From DATAGF01 sp963819845 (GTDB taxonomy: Bacteria > Actinomycetota > Thermoleophilia > Miltoncostaeales > Miltoncostaeaceae): 64,000 nt of DNA. Location of the stretch: assembly GCA_963819845.1 (NCBI GenBank), contig CAWFXQ010000012.1:1-64000 (forward strand), read 5' to 3'. The notes under the pieces are model-generated. The model did no database searches, was not told the DNA's origin, and saw only the letters and a list, made by a program, of their open reading frames with translations. Both the position numbers and the translations under genes were made by a program. Of the stretch, positions 43,010-52,875 are shown piece after piece; positions within the stretch are counted from its first letter, which is position 1, and every line of letters begins with the position of its first letter.

Positions 43010-45397
43010 GACCGTGCCTCCTGGATCGCCTTCCACACCCTCTCGGGGGTTGCCGGCCTCTCGACGTCGGTGACCCCGAGGTGCGAGAGGGCGTCGACCA
43101 CCGCGTTGATCACCGCCGGCGGCGAGGCGATCGTGCCGGCCTCTCCGATCCCCTTCACGCCGAGCGGGTTGGTGGGGCTGGGGGTGCAGGTGCGGTGCAG
43201 CTCCATGGTCGGGATCTCCGGCGGCCCCGGGATCATGTAGGTGGTCATCGTGCCGTGCAGGAGGTTGCCCTCGTCGTCGTAGCCGGCCTCCTCGAAGAGG
43301 GCCTCCGCGATGCCCTGGGTGACGCCCCCGTGCACCTGCCCCTCGACGACGAGCGGGTTGATGACCACGCCGCAGTCGTCCACGGCGACGTAGCGCAGGA
43401 TCTCCACGCTGCCGGTCTCGGTGTCGACCTCGACCACGCACGCGTGGGCGCCGTTGGGCCACGAGAAGTTCGGCGGGTCGTAGAGGTGCGTCGCCGTGAG
43501 GCCCGGCTCCATGCCGTCGGGCAGGTCGTGGGCCGTCCAGGCCGCGAACGCCAGGCCCTTGATGTTGGCCGACTTGTCCGTTCCGCGGACGGTGAAGTCG
43601 CCGCCCGAGAACTCCAGGTCGTCCTCGCTGCACTCCAGCTGGTGGGCCGCGAGCGTCCGCGCCTTGGCGAGGATCTTCTCGCCGGCGTAGTGCATGGCGA
43701 CCCCGCCGACGGTCAGCGAGCGGCTGCCGTAGGTGTCCATGCCGAGCGGGATGACCTGCGTGTCGCCGTGCAGCACCTCGATGTCGGAGACGTCGATCCC
43801 GAGCTGGTCGGCCACGATCTGCGAGAACGTGGTCACGTGGCCCTGCCCGTGGGGGGTGACGCCGATCAGCACCCTGACGGTGCCGGTGGGCAGCATCTCG
43901 ATCGTCGCCGCGTCCCAGCCCCCGGCGATGTACTTCAGCGCGTGGAGCACCCGCGAGGGGGCGAGGCCGCACATCTCGCTCCAGCACGAGAGGCCGACGC
44001 CGATGTGCTTGCTCGACCCGCTCTGGCGCCGCTCGGCCTGCTGGCGGCGGACGTCGTCGTATCCCAGGGCCTCGATCATCGCGTCGTGGGTGAGCGGGTA
44101 GTCGCCCGAGTCGACCGTCAGGCCGCTGGCGATCGTGAAGTTGGGGAACCGGTCGGTCGGGATGTAGTTCTTGCGCCGCAGCTCGGCCGGGTCCATGTCG
44201 AGCTCGCGTGCCAGGAGGTCCATCGTCCGCTCGACGGCGTAGGTGGCCTCGGGCCGGCCGGCGCCGCGGTAGGCGTCGGTCGGTGTCGTGTGCGTGTAGA
44301 CGTTCGTGTACTCGAAGTCGTAGCCCTCGACGTCGTAGAGGCCGCCGTAGAGCCACGCGCTCAGCATCTGGATGCCGGGCGTGACGATCTGGTTGTACGC
44401 GCCGACCGCGCAGAAGACGTTCACCCGGACGGCCTTGAGCTGGCCGTCCCGGGTCGCCGCCATCTCCATGTCGGTGTAGAGGTCGCGGCCGTGGATCGTG
44501 GCCAGGTAGCCCTCCGAGCGCTCCTCGGTCCACTTGATCGGCCGCCCCAGGCGGCGGGCCAGCGCCAGGCAGATCGACTCCTCGGCGTAGGTGTCGAGCT
44601 TCGAGCCGAAGCCGCCGCCCACGTCGGGGGCCACGACCCGCAGCTTGGCCTCCGGGATGCCACAGGTGATCGCCTGGGCCGTCCGCACGATGTGCGGGAT
44701 CTGACTCGCCGTGTACATCGTGAACTCGCCCATCGGGATGTTCGGGCTCCACCAGGACGCCGCGCGGCTCCAGGGCGTTGGGGATCAGCCGCTTCAGGCG
44801 GTACCGGTGCTTCACCTTGACCAGGTCGGGGTCGTCGAAGAAGGGCTTCGACGTCTTGTGCGGGGCGGGGGAGTCGCCCTTCTCGAAGCCCCAGACGCTG
44901 CACACGTTGGTGCCGAAGTCGTCGTTGACCAGCGGGGCGCCGTCCTCCATCGCCGCCAGGGGGTCGGTCACGGCCGGCAGCGGCTCCCAGTCAACCTCCA
45001 CAAGCTCTGCGGCGTCCTTGGCGAGCACGCGCGACTCGGCGACCACCACGGCGACGCCGTCTCCGGCGTGGCGGGCCTTGTCCTTGGCGAGCGGCCAGTG
45101 CTCGCCGATCTTGATGTCGTCGGTGACCGGCCACGCGCAGACCAGCGGGGCGGGCCACTCGTCGGCGAGGTCGGCGCCGCTGAACGCGGCCACGCACCCG
45201 TCCATCGCCAGGGCCTTCGAGACGTCAACCCCGTTGATCTTCGCGTGCGCGAACGGGCTGCGGACGACGTATGCCCAGAGCATCCCGGGGACCGTGATGT
45301 CGTCGACGAACCGCGACCGTCCGGTGATCAGCTCGGGGTCCTCCTTGCGCGGGAGGGGCTGCCCGATGAATGCGGAGGGCTTCTCTGTGGTCGCCAT
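43006..45397 (-). CDS. coxL: CO-dehydrogenase-type large molybdenum subunit, form II, one frameshift
   Basis: Restored length 796 residues. The active-site loop reads DAYRGAGRPE, the form II signature, not the AYxCSFR of proven CO oxidisers. Mo-cofactor residues (GGGFGSKLD, GQGHVTTFSQI, GVKGIGEAGT with the catalytic Glu) are intact. The frame breaks at 44740-44744 (GTTCG); with GTCG the protein reads VEPDIPMGEFTMYTAS without interruption. Form II enzymes may oxidise CO slowly or act on other substrates such as purines or aldehydes, so the reaction remains open. Confidence 0.9.
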
Positions 45398-45406
45398 CGC
45401 GGCCTC

Positions 45407-45865
45407 CTATGCTCCGGCCACGGCCGAGACGGCCTTGACGATGTTCTGGTAGCCCGTGCAGCGGCAGAGGTTGCCCTCCAGGCCGCTCCGGATCTCGTCC
45501 TCGCTGGGGCTGGGGTTCTCGTTCAGGAACCCGACCGCCGCCATGATCATCCCGGGCGTGCAGAAGCCGCACTGCAGGGCGTGGTGCTCCTGGAAGGCCG
45601 CCTGCATCGGGTGCATCTCGCCGTTGGTCGCGAGCCCCTCGATGGTGGTGACCTCCGCGCCGTCGGCCTGGACCGCGAGCACGCAGCACGACTTCACGGA
45701 CTCGCCGTCGACGTGGACGGTGCAGGCACCGCAGGACACGGTGTCGCAGCCCACGTTCGTGCCCGTGAGGTTGAGGCCCTCGCGGAGGAAGTAGACGAGC
45801 AGGTCCCGCTCCTCGACGTCCGCCTCGTGGCGGACGCCGTTGACGGTGACGGTGATGCGCCTCAC
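45407..45865 (-). CDS. coxS: CO-dehydrogenase-type small [2Fe-2S] subunit
   Basis: 152 residues. The N-terminal ferredoxin-like cluster is GCDTVSCGACTVHVDG with a further Cys in SVKSCC. The C-terminal helical-domain cluster uses CGFCTPGM and NLCRCTGYQNI. It relays electrons from the Mo site to FAD. The GTG at 45865 follows a GGGGGAGA purine run and overlaps the CoxG-like stop by 4 nt. Confidence 0.95.
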   Translation of the reverse strand: MRRITVTVNGVRHEADVEERDLLVYFLREGLNLTGTNVGCDTVSCGACTVHVDGESVKSCCVLAVQADGAEVTTIEGLATNGEMHPMQAAFQEHHALQCGFCTPGMIMAAVGFLNENPSPSEDEIRSGLEGNLCRCTGYQNIVKAVSAVAGA

Positions 45866-46446
45866 GTGGTCTCCCCCCTCTCTCGGCCGATGCCGAGCAG
45901 CCGTTTGACAGCCCCCACCAGCGCGCTGACCGCGAGCGACACGCCCGAGATCGGCTTCTGCGCCTCCTGCACCGCGGCGGCCCGCTCCTCGGGCGCCGCC
46001 GACAGCTGGCCCCTGATGCACTCGGCGAACTGGCCGACCAGCTTGTTCGAGACGTCCTTGACCACCCCGGGCCGGCCGAGCTGGGCGGCCTGGCCGGAGA
46101 ACCGCAGGTCGGTGGTCATGGCGACCTTCGTGCCGCCGTCGCCGGCCGGGCTCAGCGCGGAGTCAACCGTCGCCTCGGCGCCGCCCTTTCCGCGCGTCTC
46201 GCGCGCGCTCACGCCCAGGCGGACGGTCTTGGCGTCATCGTCGCGGTCCAGCAGCTTCACGTCGGCCCGGAACTGCATCCCCACGGGGCCGAGCTTGATC
46301 GCGAGCTCCGACTTCCAGGTGTGCTCGTCGACCACCTCGAGCAGCTTCGCGCCGGGCATGCAGGGCACGACCCGCTCGGCGTCCAGCAGAAGCTCGTGCG
46401 TACGCTCCGGCGACGCCGGGACCTGGAAATCATGTTCGAGCTGCAA
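45862..46446 (-). CDS. coxG: CoxG-like SRPBCC membrane-recruitment protein
   Basis: 194 residues. An N-terminal SRPBCC lipid/ligand-binding fold (MQLEHDFQVPASPERTHELLLDAERVVPCMPGAKLLEVVDE) is followed by a linker and a short hydrophobic C-terminus (PISGVSLAVSALVGAVKRLLG). CoxG proteins help attach CO dehydrogenase to the membrane. The 3' end overlaps coxS, and its start overlaps the xdhC-like gene by 17 bases. Confidence 0.9.
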   Translation of the reverse strand: MQLEHDFQVPASPERTHELLLDAERVVPCMPGAKLLEVVDEHTWKSELAIKLGPVGMQFRADVKLLDRDDDAKTVRLGVSARETRGKGGAEATVDSALSPAGDGGTKVAMTTDLRFSGQAAQLGRPGVVKDVSNKLVGQFAECIRGQLSAAPEERAAAVQEAQKPISGVSLAVSALVGAVKRLLGIGRERGETT

Positions 46447-47452
46447 CGCTCTCCTTCCGGGACGCGCGGTTCGCGACCGAGACGATCTCGGCCCCGATGG
46501 CGACGGCGACCTCCTCGGGGGTGCGCGAGGCGATGGGCAGGCCGATGGGCGCGTGGACGCGGTCGAGCTGCTCCTCGGGCACGCCCTCCTCGAGCAGCTT
46601 CTCGCGCCGCCGTGCGGTGGTGCGGCGGCTGCCCATGGCGCCGATGTAGCGCGCCGGCGTGGCGAGGGCGGCCCTGAGGGCGGGCACGTCGAACTTGGCG
46701 TCGTGGGTCAGCACGCAGACGGCGGTGCGCTCGTCGACCGGGGCGTGGGCGAGGAACTCGTGCGGCCACTCGCTCACCAGCTCGTCGGCGTCGGGGAAGC
46801 GCTCCGGCGTGACGAAGATCGCCCGCGGGTCGCAGACGGTGACCCGGTAGCCGAGGAACTTGCCCACCGTGCAGAGCGCCGAGGCGAAGTCGATCGCGCC
46901 GAAGACGTACATCGCCGGGCGCGGGACGAAGGACGACACGAAGACCTCGTCGCCGCCGACGGTCACGACGCCGCTCTGGCCCAGCGCCAGCAGGGGCCGG
47001 GCCGCGGCGTCGGCCTCGTCGGCCGGCGCGTCGGCGGCCGAGACGATGCGGGGGTTGCCGGTCTCGGGGCCGGAGATGGTCGTGAGGTAGGCGACCGGCC
47101 GCTCCTCGCGCACCGCCGCGGCGACCTCGGCCACGAGGCCGGGCTCCATCGGCTCCACGAAGATGCCGACGTTGCCGCCGCAGGGCAGCCCGACCTCGAA
47201 GGCCTCGTCGTCGGCGTAGCCGTAGGTCGCCATGCGGGGCGCGGCGCCGCCCAGGACCTCCTCGGCCTGCTGGTAGACGGCCGGCTCGACGCAGCCCCCC
47301 GTCACGGAGCCCACGACCTCGCCCGCGTCGGAGACCGCCATGACGCTGCCCGGCTCGCGCGGCGCGGAGCGGTCAACGGTGACGACGGTGGCCATGGCCG
47401 CCCGCCGCCCCTCGGCGATCCAGCGCTCGAGCGTGGGCAGAACGTCCCGCAA
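46430..47452 (-). CDS. XdhC/CoxF-type molybdenum-cofactor chaperone
   Basis: 340 residues. XdhC-type proteins bind and protect Moco and help its sulfuration before insertion into xanthine-oxidase-family enzymes. The N-terminal domain (ATVVTVDRSAPREPGSVMAVSDAGEVVGSVTGGCVE, GLPCGGNVGIFVEP) and the C-terminal Rossmann domain (MYVFGAIDFASALCTVGKFLGYRVTVCDPR, YIGAMGSRRTT) are complete. The start is TTG at 47452. It heads the minus-strand cox operon and is divergent from coxD. Confidence 0.92.
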   Translation of the reverse strand: MRDVLPTLERWIAEGRRAAMATVVTVDRSAPREPGSVMAVSDAGEVVGSVTGGCVEPAVYQQAEEVLGGAAPRMATYGYADDEAFEVGLPCGGNVGIFVEPMEPGLVAEVAAAVREERPVAYLTTISGPETGNPRIVSAADAPADEADAAARPLLALGQSGVVTVGGDEVFVSSFVPRPAMYVFGAIDFASALCTVGKFLGYRVTVCDPRAIFVTPERFPDADELVSEWPHEFLAHAPVDERTAVCVLTHDAKFDVPALRAALATPARYIGAMGSRRTTARRREKLLEEGVPEEQLDRVHAPIGLPIASRTPEEVAVAIGAEIVSVANRASRKESVAART

Positions 47453-47502
47453 ACGCGCTCCCTCCGTCGGGACCGGGCATCGACCCTACGGCCGACCCGA
47501 AA

Positions 47503-47524
47503 GTTCGTCAACATGATCACGAAC
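47503..47524. promoter_or_regulatory. Inverted repeat in the cox divergent region
   Basis: GTTCGT (47503-47508), ten-base spacer, ACGAAC (47519-47524). It sits in the 120-base gap between the xdhC-like gene and coxD, which are transcribed away from each other, so a dimeric regulator here could control both. No regulator gene is visible nearby. Confidence 0.4.
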
Positions 47525-47572
47525 TCGCGGTCCGAACGTCACGCACCGGCGATCCGCCACAGGGGAGCCCGC

Positions 47573-48439
47573 ATGGAATTCACCGACGTCGAGCAGGTCC
47601 GGGAGGCGCTGGCGCGCGAGCGCTACATCGCCGACCGCGGCCTCGCCGTGTCCGTCTACCTCGCCCTGGCGCTGCGGCGCCCGCTGCTGCTGGAGGGCGA
47701 GCCGGGGGTCGGCAAGACCGAGGTGGCGCGCACCCTCTCGCGGGTGCTGGGGGCCGAGCTGATCCGCCTGCAGTGCTACGAGGGCATCGACGCCGGACAG
47801 GCGCTCTACGAGTGGGACTACGCGCGCCAGCTGCTCTACGCGCGCACGCTCCAGGAGGGGGCGCTCGACCCCGACCGCAAGGCGGCCGAGCTCTACGGGC
47901 CCGAGTTCCTGGTGGAGCGCCCCCTGCTCGCCGCCGTCCGGGCCGGCGCGGGCGCCGTGCTGCTGGTGGACGAGCTGGACCGCGCCGACGAGGAGTTCGA
48001 GGCCTTCCTGCTGGAGGTGCTCGCCGACGCCGCGGTGACGATCCCTGAGATCGGCACCGTCACCGCCGACGCCCCGCCGGTCGTGGTGCTCACATCGAAC
48101 CGCACCCGCGAGCTGCACGACGCGCTCAAGCGCCGCTGCCTCTACCACTGGATCGACTATCCCGACCGCGAGCGCGAGGTGCAGATCATCCGGCTGCGCG
48201 CGCCGGAGGCGAGCGAGGCGCTCGCCCAGTCGGTCGCCGAGCTGGTGGGCCGGCTGCGCGAGCTCGACCTCGCCAAGCCCCCGGGCCCGGCAGAGGCCAT
48301 CGACTGGACGCGGGCGCTGGCGGCGCTCGGCATCGGCGCGGTCGACGCGGAGTCGGCCGGCGAGACGCTCGGCTGGGCGGTCAAGGGCCGCGAGGACCTG
48401 GCGATCGCCCGCCGGGTGCTGCCGGAGCTGCTGGGGTGA
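47573..48439 (+). CDS. coxD: MoxR-type AAA+ ATPase CoxD
   Basis: 288 residues. The Walker A motif is LLLEGEPGVGKTEVA, Walker B AVLLVDELDRADEEFEAFLLEVL, and sensor VVLTSNRTRELHDALKRRC. CoxD with CoxE inserts sulfur and copper to mature the bimetallic site of CO dehydrogenase. The ATG at 47573 follows AGGGGAG. It overlaps coxE by GTGA and reads away from the structural genes. Confidence 0.93.
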   Translation: MEFTDVEQVREALARERYIADRGLAVSVYLALALRRPLLLEGEPGVGKTEVARTLSRVLGAELIRLQCYEGIDAGQALYEWDYARQLLYARTLQEGALDPDRKAAELYGPEFLVERPLLAAVRAGAGAVLLVDELDRADEEFEAFLLEVLADAAVTIPEIGTVTADAPPVVVLTSNRTRELHDALKRRCLYHWIDYPDREREVQIIRLRAPEASEALAQSVAELVGRLRELDLAKPPGPAEAIDWTRALAALGIGAVDAESAGETLGWAVKGREDLAIARRVLPELLG

Positions 48440-49535
48440 GCCCCGCCGGCCCCGACGAGGCCCTCGGGCGGGTGCGCGACCTGGCCGAGGCGCTGCGGGC
48501 GGCGGGGGTGCCGGTGGGGACCGGCCGCCTGCTGAGCCTGGCCCAGGCCGCGGCCGCGGTGCCGCCCGACGACCTCTACTGGGCCGCGCGCGCCACCCTG
48601 ATCTCGCGCCGCGAGGACCTGGCCGCCTTCCACCGCGCCTTCGCGTCGGTGTTCGGCCTGCCCGACCGGCCGCTGCCGCGGCCGCAGCCGGTGGCCGACC
48701 GCCGGCGGCGGGTGCTCACCCCGAGCGACCTGGCGCCGCCGCGCCGCGGGACGGCTCCAGCGACGCGTCGCTGTCGAGCCCGGTCGAGACCCTGCGGCGC
48801 AAGGACTTCTCGGGCTGCACCGAGGACGAGCTGGCGCAGATGGCCCGGCTGATGGCCCGCCTCAGGGTTCGGGCGCCGGTGCGACGCACCCGCCGGCGCC
48901 GGCCCGCCCGGGCGGGCGACCCCGACCTGCGCCGCACCCTGCGCCGCGCGATGCGCACCGGCGGCGAGCCGATCGACCGCGCCTGGCGGCGCCGGCGCGT
49001 GCAGCGGCGGCGGCTGCTGCTGATCCTGGACGTCTCGGGCTCGATGTCAACCTACTCGCGCGCGCTGGCGCTGTTCGCGCACGCCTCGCTGCGGGCGGGG
49101 CCCGGCGACTGGGAGGCCTTCGCCTTCGGCACCCGCCTCACCCGCATGACGCGGGCGCTGTCGGCCGTCAACGCCGACCTGGCGATCTCCGCCGCCGCCG
49201 CCGAGGTCACCGACTGGGACGGCGGCACGCGCATCGGCGCGTCGCTCAAGCGCCTGGTCAACGAGCACGGCCGCACGCGGGCGGTGCGCGGGGCGACCTG
49301 CGTGATCCTCTCCGACGGCCTCGACGTGGGCGACCCGGAGCTGCTGGGCGAGCAGATGGCGCGCCTCTCGCGCCTGGCCCACCGCGTCGTCTGGCTCAAC
49401 CCCCTCAAGGGCCAGGAGGCCTACGAGCCGCTGGCCCGCGGCATGGCGGCCGCGCTCCCCCACGTCAACGTCTTCCGCCCCGGCCACAACCTCCAGAGCC
49501 TCGAGGAGGTCGCCGACGTGATCGCCCGGTTGTAG
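48436..49535 (+). CDS. coxE: CoxE-like von Willebrand factor A protein, one frameshift
   Basis: The N-terminal helical part (LAEALRAAGVPVGTGRLLSLAQAAAAV) and the C-terminal VWA domain (RLLLILDVSGSMSTYSRALALFAHA, a MIDAS motif; VILSDGLDVGDPELL) are in different frames. The 1100-nt span is one base short of a multiple of three, and the break lies near 48750 in a G-run (GCGGGAC), so a missing G is likely. Restored, it is a single 366-residue CoxE acting with the MoxR ATPase CoxD. Confidence 0.88.
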
Positions 49536-49538
49536 GCG

Positions 49539-50042
49539 TCAGCCCTCGCGCGTCGCGAGCAGGGCCCCCAGCCGGTCGAGGCTCTGGGACCAGCCGGCCT
49601 CGTGGAGCGCCCGCCGCTCCTCGGTGGCGAACGGGCCCTGGTCCATCGTGAGCTCGGTGCCACCGCCGGCCGGCCGCAGGCTGAGCGTCACGACGTAGGG
49701 CCGGTCGTCGGGGTCGGGCTGCTCCCACTCGAAGGTGAAGACGACCCGGTGGGGCGCGTCAACCTCGCGGAACTCGCCCCGCAGGTGGAAGATGTCCCCC
49801 TCGGGGGGTTGCATCGCGATGCGGTAGCGGCCGCCGGGACGAAGGTCCATCTCGATGTCGGGCGTGGTGAACCCCGCCGGTCCCCACCAGCGGGCCAGCG
49901 TCCCGGGGGCCGCGAAGGCGTCGAAGACCGTGGCCGGCGGGGCGGGGAGCGCCCGGGACACGCGGATGTGCAGACGGGCGGGTTGCGCGGTCGTTCCTCC
50001 TCCCCGCGTAGTATCGCGCGTTGTGTCGGCATCGTCCCCCAC
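49539..50042 (-). CDS. AHSA1/SRPBCC-domain protein
   Basis: 167 residues with the call as annotated; residues 30-165 form an AHSA1-like START-type fold (ALPAPPATVFDAFAAPGTLARWWGPAGF...TFEWEQPDPDDRPYVVTLSLRP...HEAGWSQSLDRL). It probably binds a small hydrophobic ligand; no enzyme activity can be named. The GTG at 50042 overlaps the divergent neighbour's start, so the real start may be inside, after GGAGGAGGA near 49997. Confidence 0.75.
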   Translation of the reverse strand: MGDDADTTRDTTRGGGTTAQPARLHIRVSRALPAPPATVFDAFAAPGTLARWWGPAGFTTPDIEMDLRPGGRYRIAMQPPEGDIFHLRGEFREVDAPHRVVFTFEWEQPDPDDRPYVVTLSLRPAGGGTELTMDQGPFATEERRALHEAGWSQSLDRLGALLATREG

Positions 50043-52001
50043 TCAGGCGGCCGGCGACGATCGCGGTCACGCGCTGCCACCCGCCCTCGTCTCGATGCTG
50101 GGGTTCCTGCCCTGGATCGTCTACTGGATCCTGGTCGGCAACGTCGGGTTCGAGACGTCGATCCTCGTGACGCTGGGCGTGGCCCTCGCGGTGAACGCCG
50201 CCACCTACGCGCGCACCCGCTCGTTCAAGCTCTTCGAGGCGGGCGCGGTCGCGATCTTCGTCGTCCTGCTCATCATCTCGCTCGCGGGCGAGGACGACTT
50301 CCTCGAGCGGTGGATCCAGCCGCTCTCCAACCTCGGCATCCTGGTCCTCGCGCTGGCGACCGTGGTCGTCGGCCGCCCCTTCACCCTCGAGTACGCGCGC
50401 GACTCCGTGTCGCCCGAGGTGGCCGCGACGGCGGGCTTCCTCTACGTCAACAGGGTGCTCACCTGGGTGTGGGTGGGCGCCTTCGCGGTCATGACGGTCG
50501 TGTCGTTCATCCCGCCGATCGTGCAGGGCGAGGCCACCATCCGCGACGGCGCGAGCACCCTGTCGATCGTCTGCTACTGGGTCGTCCCCTACACGACCCT
50601 CGCCCTCGCCGGGATCGTCACGGCCAAATTCCCCGACTGGTTCGTGGGGAGCATCGACCGCCAGATGGCCCCGGCCGGGCGCACCTACCTGCCCCCGAGG
50701 CCCGCCGCCGCCCCGCTCGGCGCGGCCGGCGACGGCGGCCTGAGGCTCTCGGTGTCGCCCGCCGGCGCTCCGCTCGACGGGCCGCTCGACGTCACCGTGG
50801 AGGGCGCACCGCCGGGGGCCGCGGTCGCGGTCGAGGCGGTGGCCGCCGACGCCTTCGGCACGACCTGGCGCGCGCGCCAGCAGCTCACGGCCGACGGGGC
50901 GGGCGCCGCGTCCGCCGACGGGGCCGCGCTGGTCTGGGGGATGGAGCCCGACGGGGAGGCCCCGGTCGGCATCTTCGCGCCGGCGCCGGAGCCCTACGCC
51001 GTCACGGTGCGCGCGCAGGCCGGCGGCGGCGCCGTCGAGGCCGCGGCGGTCCGCGGCGCCGCGCCCGGGGTGCGGCGCGTCCCCGTGAGGGAGGGCGAGG
51101 TCGTCGGCGAGCTCCACCTGCCCGCCGGCGCGGGTCCCCACCCCGGGGTGCTGGTGCTGCCGGGCTCGGAGGGCGGCCTCGACTCCCAGGCCTCCCTGGC
51201 CACCCTGCTGGCGGTGCACGGCTACGCGGCGCTGGTGCAGGGGTACTTCGGGGTCGAGGGGCTCGAGGACCACATCGAGGCCCTCCCGCTGGAGCGCATC
51301 GCCGCCGGCGCCGCGTCCCTCGCGGCCCGGCCGGAGGTTGACGAGTCGCGGTGCGGCGCGATGGCCATGTCGAAGGGCTCGGAGGCGCTGCTCGCGACCG
51401 CGGCGGCCATCCCCGGGCTGGGCCTCCGCGCGCTCGTCCTGCTGTCGCCGTCGAGCGTGGCCTGGCAGGCCATCGGCGACGACGGGGCGGTGCCCGGGGT
51501 GGGCTCGTGGACGCACGGCGGGCAGCCGATCCCCTTCCTCGACATCCACGAGGAGGGGCTGATGCCCCAGTTCCTGCGCAACGCCGTCCTCTCGCGCGCC
51601 CACCGCCGGCGCCACGAGCCGGCGCTCGTCCACCTGGCCGCGAGCTACGCCCCCGGGCTGGACGACGTCGAGGCCCACGACGCCGCGGCCATCGCCGCCG
51701 AGCGCGTGGAGGCGCCGCTCCTCCTCGCCGCCGGCGAGGACGACCAGCTCTGGCCCTCGGCCCGCATGGCCCGCGACATCGCCGCCCGCCGGGAGGGGAG
51801 CTCCTCGCCGCCGCCGCCGCGGACGAGCTGATCGTCCTGCCCGGCGCCGGCCACCTGCTGAGGCCGCCCCTCATCCCCACGGCCGGGGCCTTCCTCGACG
51901 GCGTCGCCTTCGGCGGCAGCCCGGAGGCGATGGCCTCCGGGCACGCGCGGCTCTGGGATGCCGTGCTCGCCTTCCTCGGCCGGCACGTCCGGCGCGCCTA
52001 G
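50023..52001 (+). CDS. Membrane domain fused to acyl-CoA thioesterase/BAAT-like hydrolase, one frameshift
   Basis: Residues 1-215 hold about six membrane helices (SMLGFLPWIVYWILVG, GAVAIFVVLLIISLAG, VVPYTTLALAGIV). Residues 225-350 resemble the Ig-like N-terminal domain of bile-acid-CoA thioesterases (LRLSVSPAGAPLDGPLDVTVEG). The rest is an alpha/beta hydrolase of the BAAT_C type with nucleophile region GAMAMSKGSEALL. Near 51795 the frame breaks in a G-run (GGGAGGGGAGC); one added G restores ELLAAAADELIVLPGAGH through to 52001. The substrate is unknown. The fusion with a membrane domain is unusual. Confidence 0.78.
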
Positions 52002-52609
52002 CCGGACGACGCCGGGCGGGCGGCACGCTCCAGCAGGCGCTCGTAGTCCTCGGGGGTGTCGACGTCCTCGGGGGGGTCGCCGCCGACCTCGGCGAGGTCG
52101 ACCCGTCCCAGGTGGACGGCGGCGAGCGCGCGCGCGCCGACGTCGCCGCGCAGGGCCTCGACACCGGGCCAGGCCGAGCGCGCCAGCAGCACGGGGTGCG
52201 AGGGCCGGCCGCGATAGCCGGCCCGCACCATCGGCGAGCCGTGGACCCAGTGCCAGTCGATCACGGTCCGGATCGCCTCGACGCGCACCTCGGGCTGGTC
52301 GCCCAGGAGGATCAGGGCCGCCCGGGCGCCGTCGGGCGCGGCCGCCAGGCCGGCCCGCAGCGACGTCGACTGGCCCTCCGCGTGCAGCGGGTTGACCACG
52401 ATCTCGCCGCCCGGCGGGAGCCGGATCGCCGCGGCGATCTGCTCGCACGCGTGCCCCAGCACGACCCGGAGGTCGATGATCCCCGCGGCCGTCGCGGCGT
52501 CGAGCGCGTGCTGCAGCAGGGGCGTATCGCGGAACGGCAGGAGCTGCTTGACGCGGCCGCCCATGCGCGTGCCCTCGCCCGCCGCGAGCACGACGCCGCA
52601 GACGCTCAC
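51998..52609 (-). CDS. MocA-like molybdenum-cofactor nucleotidyltransferase
   Basis: 203 residues. CGVVLAAGEGTRMGGRVKQLLPFRDTPLLQHAL is the nucleotide-binding start of MobA/MocA-type enzymes and ALILLGDQPEV the metal-binding loop. MocA attaches CMP to Moco, the form used by CO-dehydrogenase and xanthine-oxidase-family enzymes, which matches the nearby cox genes (the position is also called coxI). It converges with the BAAT-like gene with a 4-base overlap and is divergent from the Mop-like gene. Confidence 0.85.
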   Translation of the reverse strand: MSVCGVVLAAGEGTRMGGRVKQLLPFRDTPLLQHALDAATAAGIIDLRVVLGHACEQIAAAIRLPPGGEIVVNPLHAEGQSTSLRAGLAAAPDGARAALILLGDQPEVRVEAIRTVIDWHWVHGSPMVRAGYRGRPSHPVLLARSAWPGVEALRGDVGARALAAVHLGRVDLAEVGGDPPEDVDTPEDYERLLERAARPASSG

Positions 52610-52665
52610 CGCGGCGGCCGAGCGTCTAGATTCCGCGCGGCCATGCGTCGGCAGGAGGGAGGACC

Positions 52666-52875
52666 ATGAGGGTCAGCGCGCGCAACCAGCTCGCCGGGAC
52701 GGTCACCGGGATCACCCGCGGAGAGGCCATCGCCAACGTCGAGATCGACGTCGGGGGAAGCCGCCTGGTGGCATCGATCACGGTCGAGGCGGTCGAGGAG
52801 CTCGGCATCGCCGAGGGGAGCGAGGTCACCGCGGTCATCAAAGCCTCCGACGTGATGGTCGGAGTCTCGCACTGA
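52666..52875 (+). CDS. Mop-type molybdate-binding (TOBE) protein
   Basis: 69 residues, one TOBE/Mop domain (MRVSARNQLAGTVTGITRGEAIANVEIDVGG...VEELGIAEGSEVTAVIKASDVMVGV). Mop proteins bind molybdate oxyanions as hexamers and buffer cellular molybdenum. GGGAGGA precedes the ATG. It sits next to the MocA-like gene, fitting the molybdenum theme of the region, and its stop overlaps a glycosyltransferase start. Confidence 0.92.
   Translation: MRVSARNQLAGTVTGITRGEAIANVEIDVGGSRLVASITVEAVEELGIAEGSEVTAVIKASDVMVGVSH

Noticed and set aside
48436..49535. Two distinct genes, a helical protein and a VWA protein
   Set aside because: The order and combined length match a single CoxE following CoxD; the break is one base in a G-run.
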